Source of the DNA: Streptomyces cellostaticus
GTDB taxonomy: Bacteria > Actinomycetota > Actinomycetes > Streptomycetales > Streptomycetaceae
Assembly (NCBI RefSeq): GCF_023630175.1
Contig: NZ_JALLIN010000004.1
Span: 124,001-188,000, forward strand
DNA: 64,000 nucleotides
Direction: 5' to 3'
Below are positions 28,259-37,042 of the stretch, one piece after another (position 1 is the first letter of the stretch; each line of letters begins with the position of its first letter). The position numbers and the translations under genes are program-made. The notes under the pieces were generated by a model. It did no database searches, had not been told where the DNA came from, and saw only the letters and a program-made list of their open reading frames with translations.

Positions 28259-29332
28259 ATGGGACGCCACCGACGCTCCGCCGCCGGACGCGCCACCACC
28301 GGCCGGGCCACGGACGGCGAGTACCCGCGGGCTCCGTACGCGGGCGAGGGCGCACCCCTGGGCATCGCGCCGTACCTGCACCCGGAGGCGTACGCCGAGA
28401 CCACCGCCCCGACCGCGGCCTACTCGTTCTCGATGGACGACGAGCCCGCGCGGCCGCCCGGCGGCGACGGCTACACCCCGGTGGGCGGGCCGTCCCACGG
28501 CAGGCGGCGCAAGAAGAAGGCCGCCGCCCCGATGCGCACCGGCCTGCTCGGAGTCTCCGCCGCCGTGGCCCTCGGCACCGTGGCCGTGGCCACCGGCGCG
28601 GTACCCGGCCTGGAGAACTACCGGCTCGGCGGCGGCACGAACACCACCGGCGGCGACCGGGTGCAGGCGGCGGACTCCCCCGGCAACAGCGCGTCGGAGC
28701 AGGGCGGCAGCTCGGGCGGCGCGGACAGCCGCGGCGGCGGCTCGGCCACGAGCCGTGACGCCCAGCGGGCGACCTCGCCGGCCCCCTCCGACACCGCGTC
28801 CGCGTCCGCGTCCGCCCCGGCATCCCCCACCCCGACGAAGCCGCCGTCGGAGAAGCCCTCCCCCACGGCGAAGGCCCCCGAGCGCGAGAGCACCCCGTCG
28901 CACCCGGCGGCCAAGGCCCCGGTGCGGACCTCCGCACCGGTGACGGTGTCGACGCAGTCCGCCGTCGAGGCCGAGGTGCTCAAGCTGGTCAACGAGGAGC
29001 GGGCCAAGGTCGGGTGCAGCCCGGTCTCGGCGAACTCGTCGCTGACCGCGCTGGCCGAGGCCTTCAGCGACGACATGGCCGCGCGGGGCTTCTTCGACCA
29101 CACCGACCCGGACGGGGCGAGCCCCTGGGACCGGGCCGGGAAGGCGGGCATAACCGACCTCGGCGGCGAGAACATAGCGCGCGGCCAGACGGACGCGGCG
29201 GCCGTGATGGAAGCCTGGATGAACAGTCCCGGCCACCGCGCCAACATACTGAACTGCGACTTCAAGACCCTAGGCGTCGGCGTGCACATGGGCTCGGGCG
29301 GCCCCTGGTGGACGCAGGACTTCGGCTATTGA
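28259..29332 (+). CDS. Secreted/membrane-anchored CAP (SCP/PR1, YkwD-like) domain protein
   Basis: 357 residues. N-terminal cytoplasmic region with RRRKKKAAAP, one hydrophobic segment (about residues 92-115, LLGVSAAVALGTVAVATGAV), a long Ser/Thr/Pro-rich linker (SASASAPASPTPTKPPSEKPS), then a C-terminal CAP domain (about 235-357). CAP-cavity residues are present: His in FFDHTDPDG, Glu in GGENIARG and His in SPGHRANIL. Such proteins act outside the membrane, often in spore or wall biology, but the chemical role is unknown. The ATG at 28259 starts good codon bias; the open frame upstream does not. Confidence 0.9.
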   Translation: MGRHRRSAAGRATTGRATDGEYPRAPYAGEGAPLGIAPYLHPEAYAETTAPTAAYSFSMDDEPARPPGGDGYTPVGGPSHGRRRKKKAAAPMRTGLLGVSAAVALGTVAVATGAVPGLENYRLGGGTNTTGGDRVQAADSPGNSASEQGGSSGGADSRGGGSATSRDAQRATSPAPSDTASASASAPASPTPTKPPSEKPSPTAKAPERESTPSHPAAKAPVRTSAPVTVSTQSAVEAEVLKLVNEERAKVGCSPVSANSSLTALAEAFSDDMAARGFFDHTDPDGASPWDRAGKAGITDLGGENIARGQTDAAAVMEAWMNSPGHRANILNCDFKTLGVGVHMGSGGPWWTQDFGY

Positions 29333-29392
29333 GAAAGCCGCAGGTCAGCACCCTATGGGGCGCCCTGGGCCGTCATCGGCAGCCGAGTCGTC

Positions 29393-29536
29393 GCCACACG
29401 ACATGTCCGCTTCGATGTTGGCCGGCCACGTCTCAGCCTTGCGCCTCTGCTTGTCCGGCAGGCTCTTGGACTTCTCCGTCCCGTCCGGGCCGATGCAGCG
29501 CGCGCGATGGCGCAGGCCCACTCCATGACGGTCAGT
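29393..29536 (-). pseudogene. Relic of a phage-type tyrosine integrase (N-terminal fragment)
   Basis: In the minus frame the stretch DRHGVGLRHRARCIGPDG, then KSKSLPDKQRRKAETW and IEADMS, reads like the N-terminal SAM-like/AP2-type DNA-binding region of actinophage and ICE integrases (GVGLRWRVRY-DPDG-KSFPDK-AE-W-IEADMSRG). Similarity stops after about 48 codons and a stop follows; the core-binding and catalytic domains are absent. Decayed remnant of an integrated element, at the start of an accessory patch. Confidence 0.65.
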
Positions 29537-29547
29537 CCATAGGGTGG

Positions 29548-29979
29548 CTACCGGTACCAGTCGCCATCGCCCGCGAGGGAGCGGTGCAGGTAGTCCTCCA
29601 GCTCGCGCGCAGCCCACAGCCGACTGTCATTCTCGTGGTCCCAGACGAAGATGTCCGGACGCTCAGGCGTCAGCACGAAGGCGAACTGGTCGCCCCCGCC
29701 GTTGTCGCCGAAGAACAGCAGCGGATCGAAGGGCATGTACAGGCCGGGGAACGTATCGGGGGACCAGAACAGCAGGTTCTGCTCCACAATCCGATCCAGC
29801 GACCATACGACGTCAGTCCCGTACTCGCCGACCATCCCGTTGGTCTCCATCAGCAGAGCAGTCAGCTGCGCCGGCAAGCCTCGGCCGAGGTGCCGCTCCG
29901 CCTCGGCTAGAGCGGTCGCCTCAACGGGTGCGCGGAACTCGACCTCGGGCAAGGCTTCGGCAGCGGCTTCCTTCCACAT
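29548..29979 (-). CDS. SMI1/KNR4 (SUKH-1) family protein
   Basis: 143 residues. Features of the SUKH fold: an N-terminal helix with LAEAERHLGRGLPAQLTALL, the ETNG motif following it, and a central LLFFGDNGGGDQFAFVL segment then IFVWDHENDSRLWAA. SUKH proteins often act as immunity proteins against contact-dependent or polymorphic toxins, but many are stand-alone in Streptomyces and no toxin gene is adjacent. Located in the accessory patch next to an integrase relic. Start codon ATG; ribosome-binding site weak. Confidence 0.85.
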   Translation of the reverse strand: MWKEAAAEALPEVEFRAPVEATALAEAERHLGRGLPAQLTALLMETNGMVGEYGTDVVWSLDRIVEQNLLFWSPDTFPGLYMPFDPLLFFGDNGGGDQFAFVLTPERPDIFVWDHENDSRLWAARELEDYLHRSLAGDGDWYR

Positions 29980-30025
29980 GGGCGCAGCCTAGGCCGAAGG
30001 GCTGACCGCCCCGACAACAGGCGCC

Positions 30026-30062
30026 GTACAGCAGTGAGGTACAGCAGTGAGGTACAGCAACC
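30026..30062. repeat. 13-bp tandem repeat, 2.8 copies
   Basis: GTACAGCAGTGAG repeated exactly at 30026-30038 and 30039-30051, then partially at 30052-30062, in the gap between the SUKH gene and the DUF6924-like gene. Confidence 0.8.
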
Positions 30063-30176
30063 ACGGCAACCGCCCCCGGTCGGCGACGGGCGCCGTCCGG
30101 TGCGAGCACGAGCCCGGCCGCGCTGGCCGGTCTTGAGGGCCCGACCGCCAGCGCCGTGCGCCCTGAGCGGCGGGGG

Positions 30177-30599
30177 TCAGTCGTCACCCCAGCCGCGGAA
30201 GGCGCCCGAGTCGTCGGCCGCGTCGGCGAAGTCGGCGAAGTCCATGTTCGCGATGCTCAGGTTGGCGGAGACGTCCGGGTACCACCGGGCCGGGACCCGG
30301 CACGTCCGTCCGGGCTCGTCGTAGAGGTCGACGGCCAGGAGTGGGCACGAAGGGTCGGCCATGGTGGTCGCATCCGCGAGGAACAGGTAGGTGAGTCTGC
30401 CGTCCTCCGCGGTGGCGGCCTCCTCCTCGATCAGTGCCTGGACCGTCGCGCCGTCGAAGCGGGGATCGCTGACACAGGTGGCGTGCGGGGAGCCGTCTGC
30501 CGCGTCGATCGCCGCTTGGACCGCGGACCAGGCCGCGTCATCGCTGAAGTCGGTTCGCAGGATCGTCGAGGTCAGGTCCTTCGGCATGGGCAGGGGCAT
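30177..30599 (-). CDS. DUF6924-like hypothetical protein
   Basis: 140 residues, acidic. The start MPLPMPKDLTSTILRTDFSDDAAW resembles a family of small Streptomyces proteins with LVLRTDFSDDAAW near the N-terminus (DUF6924, from memory), followed by a conserved-looking LTYLFLADATTMADPSCPLLAVDL. Function unknown. An in-frame ATG three codons upstream has no properly spaced ribosome-binding site; AGGA lies 9 nt before the chosen ATG. Confidence 0.72.
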   Translation of the reverse strand: MPLPMPKDLTSTILRTDFSDDAAWSAVQAAIDAADGSPHATCVSDPRFDGATVQALIEEEAATAEDGRLTYLFLADATTMADPSCPLLAVDLYDEPGRTCRVPARWYPDVSANLSIANMDFADFADAADDSGAFRGWGDD

Positions 30600-30828
30600 G
30601 CCGACCATCCTGCCACCCCGGTACCAGCGGTCGGAGCCGGGTCGCCTCGAGGGCACACGAGGCGCTCGCCGGCGACCGGCACCGACCGCCGGCGACGACC
30701 GAGCCGCGGGTCGCAGCATTGATCGATCACCCACCCGCAGCCCGTGGCCCCGGCCCGCCCCCCTCGGCCACGGAGCCGGCCCCCGCGCGCCCGGTCAGTG
30801 CCGGGCGCGCGGGCGGTCCTCCGCCCGC

Positions 30829-31413
30829 TCAGGACGCCGCGCGACCGCGGGCCAGTACGCGGGCCGTGTCGGTGACCCGGCGGCCCAGGTGTTCCGCCGT
30901 GGCGATGTCCGCCTTGTGCACGGCGTCCGGGCCCTCGTCCACGTTGGTCTGCGCGGCCGCGCCCGCGAAGACGCCGAGGCGGTTGAGGTCGTACTCGGAG
31001 CCCTCGCTGTTGTTCCAGCCCGGGTGCAGGCCCAGGTTGACCCAGTGCATGCCGTGCTGTCCGGCGAGGATCTGGAAGAACTGCAGCGTGTGCAGCTTGT
31101 CGCCGCTCTTGGAACCGGAGTTGGTGAAACCGGCCGCCAGCTTGTCCTTCCAGTCCTGCCCGAACCAGCGCTTGGAGGACGCCTCGGCGAAGACGTGGAA
31201 GGCACCGGAGGCGGTGCCCATGTAGGTGGGCGAGCCGAAGACGATCGCGTCGGAGCGGTCCAGCGTCTCCCACTGCTCGTCGGTGATCTCGTCGACCTTG
31301 ATGAGATGGACCTCGGCACCCGCCTCCGCGGCACCGGCACGGACGGCCTCGGCGAGCACGGCGGTGTGGCCGTAGCCGGAGTGGTAGGCGATGGAGACAA
31401 CGGGCGTGGTCAT
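30829..31413 (-). CDS. Flavodoxin/NAD(P)H:quinone oxidoreductase-like flavoprotein
   Basis: 194 residues with a flavodoxin fold of the WrbA/NADPH-dependent FMN reductase type. The FMN-phosphate loop is YHSGYGHTAVLAEAV (about 9-23), the second flavin loop FGSPTYMGTASG (about 59-70) and the third FTNSGSKSGDKLHT (about 97-110). Probable two-electron quinone or electrophile reductase. AGGAG 5 nt before the ATG. Divergent from an HxlR regulator with a perfect palindrome between them, so quinone/electrophile-induced expression is likely. Confidence 0.88.
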   Translation of the reverse strand: MTTPVVSIAYHSGYGHTAVLAEAVRAGAAEAGAEVHLIKVDEITDEQWETLDRSDAIVFGSPTYMGTASGAFHVFAEASSKRWFGQDWKDKLAAGFTNSGSKSGDKLHTLQFFQILAGQHGMHWVNLGLHPGWNNSEGSEYDLNRLGVFAGAAAQTNVDEGPDAVHKADIATAEHLGRRVTDTARVLARGRAAS

Positions 31414-31468
31414 ACGGACTCCTGAAATTCCTCGAAGGGGCAGCTCGCCGGGCGATGACAAAAGGAAA

Positions 31469-31489
31469 GCACTAACTTATGGTTAGTGC
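31469..31489. promoter_or_regulatory. Operator palindrome between flavoprotein and HxlR genes
   Basis: GCACTAAC, 5-bp spacer TTATG, GTTAGTGC: a perfect 8+8 inverted repeat 56 bp from the flavoprotein start and 40 bp from the HxlR start. Position and symmetry fit an HxlR-family operator controlling both genes. Confidence 0.78.
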
Positions 31490-31528
31490 AACCTGGTGGG
31501 GTGCGCTGCGTTCACGTACGCTTGTGCT

Positions 31529-31927
31529 ATGAGTGCAGACCGGCGGCCCGTCATCGAGGACGATCTCGCGTTCAACGTGTTCGCCAAGGCGTGCCCCTCG
31601 CGCGGCACGCTCGAGCACGTCACGGGCCGCTGGGGCGGGCTGACGCTCGGCGCGCTGCAGGAGGGCTCGCTGCGCTTCAACGAGCTGCGCCGCCGGGTCG
31701 ACGGAGTGAGCGAGAAGATGCTGTCCCAGACGCTGCACGCGCTGGAGCGCGACGGTCTGGTGCACCGCGAGGCCCAGCCGACCAACCCGCCGCGGGTGGA
31801 CTACGAACTGACCCCGCTCGGCCACCGGGTCGCGGAGCGGCTGCTGGCCCTCATCCACTGCGTGGAGGGCTCCATGGACGACGTGCTCGCCGCCCGCGCC
31901 GCCTACGACGCACGCCAGCCGTCGTAG
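31529..31927 (+). CDS. HxlR-family transcriptional regulator
   Basis: 132 residues, winged helix: FNELRRRVDGVSEKMLSQTLHALERDGLVHR is the HxlR recognition helix and wing region, followed by PPRVDYELTPLGHRVAERL. A single Cys near the N-terminus (AKACPSRGTLEHV) sits where HxlR proteins sensing quinones or aldehydes carry their redox Cys. Divergently transcribed from the flavoprotein gene, the typical arrangement for a local redox sensor. Confidence 0.92.
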   Translation: MSADRRPVIEDDLAFNVFAKACPSRGTLEHVTGRWGGLTLGALQEGSLRFNELRRRVDGVSEKMLSQTLHALERDGLVHREAQPTNPPRVDYELTPLGHRVAERLLALIHCVEGSMDDVLAARAAYDARQPS

Positions 31928-31957
31928 TGCCGCGTCAGTGGCCGGTACGGGTGCCGG

Positions 31958-32815
31958 CTACCGGCCGCGCGGGACCCGCTGGCACTTCGGGCAGAAGTAG
32001 CTGGACCGGTTCATCCACGGGCGCCGCCGCATGGGCGTGCCGCACCGCTTGCAGGGCAGGCCCTCACGGCCGTACGCGTCCAGGGACCGGTCGAAGTAGC
32101 CCGACTCGCCGTTCACGTTGACGTAGAGGCTGTCGAAGCTGGTGCCGCCGACGGCGAGGGCCGCGTTCATCACGTCCCGGACGTGGCCGAGGAGTTCGGT
32201 GGTGCACGGCCGGGTGAGGCCGGCCGTGGGGCGTTCGTAGTGGAGGCGGGAGCGCCACAGGGCCTCGTCCGCGTAGATGTTGCCGACCCCGCTGATCAGC
32301 GACTGGTCCAGCAGGGCCCGCTTGATGGTGGTGCGCTTGCGACGCAGGGCCTGGTGGAAGGCCTCGTCGTCGAACAGCGGGTCGAGGGGGTCGCGGGCGA
32401 TGTGCGCGATGACGTCGGGCAGGCCGTCGGGGGTGTTGTCGTGCAACGAGAGTCCGCCGAAGGTCCGCTGGTCCACGAAGCGCAGTTCGGTGCCGAGGGA
32501 GTCGGCGAACCGCACCCGGATGCGCAGGTGCTTCTCGTCCGCCGCCTCGTGCGGCTGCACCAGGAGCTGGCCGCTCATGCCGAGGTGGGCGAGGACGGAC
32601 TGGTTGGTCTCCTCCAGCGGCAGCCACAGGTACTTGCCGCGCCGGCTGGGCGTGCCGATGTGGTGGCCCTTGAGCCGGTGCGCGAAGTCCTCGGCGCCCG
32701 CGACGTGCCGGCGCACGGCGCGGGGGTGCAGTACCTCGGCCTCGGCGACCGTGCGGTGGGCGACCCACCGCTCCAGACCGCGCCGGACGACCTCGACCTC
32801 GGGCAGCTCGGGCAT
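31958..32815 (-). CDS. mutM: Formamidopyrimidine-DNA glycosylase (Fpg)
   Basis: Excises 8-oxoguanine and formamidopyrimidines. 285 residues starting [15 protein letters not shown] with the catalytic Pro2 and Glu3, the conserved Lys in [24 protein letters not shown] helix-two-turns-helix region, and the C-terminal zinc finger [10 protein letters not shown] ... YFCPKCQ. Follows rnc by 83 bp on the same strand, the standard rnc-mutM pair. Confidence 0.96.
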   Translation of the reverse strand: MPELPEVEVVRRGLERWVAHRTVAEAEVLHPRAVRRHVAGAEDFAHRLKGHHIGTPSRRGKYLWLPLEETNQSVLAHLGMSGQLLVQPHEAADEKHLRIRVRFADSLGTELRFVDQRTFGGLSLHDNTPDGLPDVIAHIARDPLDPLFDDEAFHQALRRKRTTIKRALLDQSLISGVGNIYADEALWRSRLHYERPTAGLTRPCTTELLGHVRDVMNAALAVGGTSFDSLYVNVNGESGYFDRSLDAYGREGLPCKRCGTPMRRRPWMNRSSYFCPKCQRVPRGR

Positions 32816-32898
32816 CGTGACCCCCGTGGGAACCGTGGGATGAAGGCGAGCGCCCGCCCCATTGCGAACAGCGGGGCGGACGCTCGGTGTTGCTCTCG

Positions 32899-33678
32899 TC
32901 AGGCGGGCGCGGACGACGTGTCGTCGTCCTGGACGGCCTTCTCGGCCGCCTTGGCGCGCTCGTCCGCGGCGGCCCGGATGGCCCGCCAGGCGGACTCGGC
33001 GGCCTGCTGCTCCGCCTCCTTCTTGCTGCGGCCGGTGCCGGTGCCGTACGAGACGCCTCCGACGCGGGCGGCAGCAGTGAAGGTCTTCTCGTGATCCGGG
33101 CCGGTCTCCGTGACCAGGTACTCGGGGACGCCGAGCCCTTCGGTCGCGGTCAGCTCCTGGAGACTGGTCTTCCAGTCCAGGCCGGCACCGAGGTTCGAGG
33201 ACTTCTCGATCAGCGGGTCGAACAGGCGGTGCACCAGTTCGGAGGCCGCTTCGAGGCCCTGGTCGAGATAGACCGCGCCGATCACCGCTTCCAGGGTGTC
33301 GGCGAGGATGGACGCCTTGTCCCGGCCGCCCGTGCCCTCTTCACCACGGCCGAGCCGGATGAAGGCGCCCAGGTCGAGGCCGCGGCCCACCTCCGCCAGC
33401 GCACGCGAGTTGACCACCGCGGCCCGCAGTTTGGCCAGCTGGCCCTCGGGCAGGTCGGGGTGGGTGCGGTACAGCGTGTCCGTGACGACGAGGCCGAGGA
33501 CGGAGTCCCCGAGGAACTCCAGCCGCTCGTTCGTCGGCAGACCGCCGTTCTCGTACGCGTAGGAACGGTGGGTCAGCGCTCGCACCAGAAGGGCGGACTC
33601 GAGCTTGTAGCCGAGCCGCCCTTCCAGAAGCGTGTGGGACGAGGCCTGGTTTTCCGCCGCCTTCTTGGGACTGGACAC
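32899..33678 (-). CDS. rnc: Ribonuclease III
   Basis: Double-strand-specific RNase; in S. coelicolor this gene is absB, needed for antibiotic production. 259 residues from GTG ([24 protein letters not shown]): catalytic motif [15 protein letters not shown], the second acidic cluster [13 protein letters not shown], then a dsRNA-binding domain ([14 protein letters not shown] ... [18 protein letters not shown]). The GTG at 33678 is chosen because GAGAGG lies 4 nt upstream; another GTG is 4 codons earlier. Immediately downstream of rpmF. Confidence 0.95.
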   Translation of the reverse strand: MSSPKKAAENQASSHTLLEGRLGYKLESALLVRALTHRSYAYENGGLPTNERLEFLGDSVLGLVVTDTLYRTHPDLPEGQLAKLRAAVVNSRALAEVGRGLDLGAFIRLGRGEEGTGGRDKASILADTLEAVIGAVYLDQGLEAASELVHRLFDPLIEKSSNLGAGLDWKTSLQELTATEGLGVPEYLVTETGPDHEKTFTAAARVGGVSYGTGTGRSKKEAEQQAAESAWRAIRAAADERAKAAEKAVQDDDTSSAPA

Positions 33679-33698
33679 AGTGCCTCTCACCAGCCCGC

Positions 33699-33872
33699 TC
33701 AGACTTCGAGGACCTGGCGCTTGTTGTAGGTGCCGCAAGACGGGCACGCGATGTGCTGCTGCTTGGGCTCGTGGCAGCGCTCGCACGCAACCAGGGTGGG
33801 GACCGCAGCCTTCCACTGCGACCGGCGGTGGCGCGTGTTGCTGCGCGACATCTTCCGCTTCGGAACAGCCAC
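33699..33872 (-). CDS. rpmF: 50S ribosomal protein L32 (zinc-ribbon form)
   Basis: 57 residues, (GTG) [20 protein letters not shown], with the Zn ribbon [17 protein letters not shown] intact, i.e. the zinc-dependent C+ paralogue; Zur-regulated C- copies elsewhere in the genome are to be expected. AGGAG is 8 nt upstream. Two bases separate it from the DUF177 gene, the classic DUF177-rpmF pair, with rnc next. Confidence 0.97.
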   Translation of the reverse strand: MAVPKRKMSRSNTRHRRSQWKAAVPTLVACERCHEPKQQHIACPSCGTYNKRQVLEV

Positions 33873-33874
33873 GG

Positions 33875-34519
33875 CTACTTCTCCTGCTTCTCGTCGACGC
33901 CCGCTTCGGCGCCGCTCATCTCGTCCTTCTCGCCGTCCTGCATGGTGCCGGCGAGTCCCTGCAATGCCGCCCAACGAATGTCGACGGCGTCGTGGTGGTG
34001 GTCCGGGTCGTCCGCGAGCCGCGCTCCACACTCGGAGCACAGGCCCGGGCAGTCGTCCTGGCACACCGGCTGCATCGGCAGTGCGAGCACCACCGCATCG
34101 CGCAGCAGAGGTTCGAGGTCGAAGAGTCCGTCCTCGAGGAAGAACCTGTCCTCGTCGTCCTCGACGTCGTCGCCCGGTTCCGCGATCACACGGCCCCGGT
34201 CGTCGGCGTCAGGGTACGAGAACAGCTCCTGGAAGTCCGCTTCGAGCTCCAGCCCGAGCGGCTCCAGACACCTTACGCACTCCCCCTCGGCCTGTGCACG
34301 GGCGGTGCCTGTGACGAGCACCCCTTCCATGACCGACTCGAGCCGGAGTTCGAGCTCCACCGGGGCGCCTTCCGGCACTCCGATGACTCCCTGCAGACCC
34401 AGGTCCCCGGGGGCGTCGATCGTGCGGTTCAGGCGCTGCAGCGCGCCAGGCCGCCGACCCAGCTCGTGCGTGTCGAACACGAGGGGGTTGCGGTGGTCGT
34501 GGCGGGCGTTGGAAGCCAT
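33875..34519 (-). CDS. DUF177 (YceD-like) protein
   Basis: 214 residues. YceD/DUF177 proteins are near-universally paired with rpmF and have been linked to 23S rRNA accumulation. Visible features: [22 protein letters not shown] near the N-terminus, a Cys cluster [10 protein letters not shown], and [16 protein letters not shown] at about 160-185, which together could bind a metal. The C-terminus is acidic. ATG at the [11 protein letters not shown] start, chosen by codon bias; the upstream open frame is unlikely. Confidence 0.9.
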   Translation of the reverse strand: MASNARHDHRNPLVFDTHELGRRPGALQRLNRTIDAPGDLGLQGVIGVPEGAPVELELRLESVMEGVLVTGTARAQAEGECVRCLEPLGLELEADFQELFSYPDADDRGRVIAEPGDDVEDDEDRFFLEDGLFDLEPLLRDAVVLALPMQPVCQDDCPGLCSECGARLADDPDHHHDAVDIRWAALQGLAGTMQDGEKDEMSGAEAGVDEKQEK

Positions 34520-34663
34520 TCCTGCTTTCGATCTTCGAACTCGGAGGGACGCCACCCGTCGGTGTTCCGGGCAGCGGTGATCGCGGACGTACACGCGACC
34601 GAAGAGCCAGGATACTGGACCTTTCGCTCAGGGCCCAATCCGGTGGTGGCTCCGGGGCACCGG

Positions 34664-35782
34664 CTACAGGCCGCGGCCCTGCTCGTACGCCCGTAGCTGC
34701 TCCGCGCTGATCATGCTGGTGTCGAAGAGACTGGTCTCCTCGAGGGCGTAGCCCTGCTGGTCCTGCGTCTGCTGGGGCTGCTGGGACCGGTGACCGTGCT
34801 GCGGGTCGTACGCGGCCTGCTGCGGGTCGTACGCGGCCTGCTGGGACTCGTAGGCGCCCTGATAGGCGTAGGGGTCGGCCTGCTGGTAGCCGTACGGGTC
34901 CTGCTGCGCGTAGTCGGGCTGCCGCGGGAAGTCCCCGTACGGGTCGGGCTGCTGACCGCCGGAAGCCGCCGGAGCGTAGCCGGGGGTGGGCGGATAGGCC
35001 GGCTGCGGCTCGTACGACGGCTGCGGTGGCTGCTGGGCCGGCGCGGGACGCTCGGCCGGGGTGTCGGCGAGAGCCGCGAGGTCGGCCAGGTAGTCGGCGT
35101 CGCTGGAGTGCTGGAAGGTCGTGGTGTCGTCGGCGAGGGCGCCGAGGTCGTCCGTGGCGATGCGGCCGTGCAGCTTCTGCCGGCCGCGGCCGACCGCGTC
35201 CAGGGTCTTGGCGAGGACCGCCTCGAAGGCGCCGAGCTTGACGTCGACGTACGCGTCGGCGTTGTGGCGCAGGGTCTCGGGGTCCTGGCTGCGCTCGGGC
35301 GCGTCCTCGTCCTCGTAGCCGTTCTCGTCCAGGCCGGGGCCGGTGCCGAGCAGCTTCTCCCGCCCGCGGCCGACCGAGCCGAGGGTCTTGGTGAGGACGA
35401 CCTCGAAGTTGGCGAGCTTGGAGTCGACGTAGTCGTCGGCCTCGGCGCGGATCTCCTCGGCCTCCGTACGGGCCTCGGTGAGGATCCGGTCGGCCTCGGC
35501 CTGGGAGCGGCGGGCGACCTCGGTGTCGGAGATCAGCGAGCCGCGCTCGGCGTGGGCGCTCTCGATGATCCGCCCGGCCTCGACGCGGGCCTGCTCGACC
35601 ATCTGCTCACGGTCGCCGATCAGCTCCTGGGCCTGCGCGAGCGAGCCGGGCAGTGCCTGGCGCACCTCGTCGAGGAGCGCGAGCAGCTCGGCGCGGTTGA
35701 CCACGCACGAGGCCGACATCGGCATGGACCGGGCGCCGGTGACCGCGGCGACGATCTCGTCGAGCTTCTTCTGGACGTCCAC
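34664..35782 (-). CDS. DivIVA/cell-division-initiation-like coiled-coil protein
   Basis: 372 residues, GTG start. N-terminal half is a coiled coil with two related YVD-K-L-FE-VL-KTL-VGRGR-KL segments (about 117-145 and 177-205), so an internal duplication. The C-terminal half is low-complexity Gln/Tyr/Pro-rich (PDPYGD, AYDPQQ repeats) and ends EQLRAYEQGRGL. Usually annotated as cell-division initiation protein; also resembles F-type ATPase b-subunits superficially. Located between DUF177 and coaD, a conserved Streptomyces position. Likely a cytoskeletal or polar-growth scaffold, by inference. Confidence 0.8.
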   Translation of the reverse strand: MDVQKKLDEIVAAVTGARSMPMSASCVVNRAELLALLDEVRQALPGSLAQAQELIGDREQMVEQARVEAGRIIESAHAERGSLISDTEVARRSQAEADRILTEARTEAEEIRAEADDYVDSKLANFEVVLTKTLGSVGRGREKLLGTGPGLDENGYEDEDAPERSQDPETLRHNADAYVDVKLGAFEAVLAKTLDAVGRGRQKLHGRIATDDLGALADDTTTFQHSSDADYLADLAALADTPAERPAPAQQPPQPSYEPQPAYPPTPGYAPAASGGQQPDPYGDFPRQPDYAQQDPYGYQQADPYAYQGAYESQQAAYDPQQAAYDPQHGHRSQQPQQTQDQQGYALEETSLFDTSMISAEQLRAYEQGRGL

Positions 35783-35839
35783 CTGTGCTCGCCACTCTCT
35801 ACTGCTGTGTTGGAGACGGACGGGACGACTGTAGTCCCA

Positions 35840-36933
<1,094 letters not shown>

Positions 36934-37042
36934 GTGGGGTCCTTCTCCGTGGTCGGTGGTACGCCTCATTGTGGCCGGTCGCGCCCGCGCCGCGGTAGCC
37001 GCACACCGAGTACGGCCCGCCGCCCCTCCGGGCGGGCCCGCG

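Noticed and set aside
29548..30599. SUKH and DUF6924-like genes as a toxin-immunity or defence system
   Set aside because: No toxin, nuclease or secretion partner nearby; called only as accessory genes.
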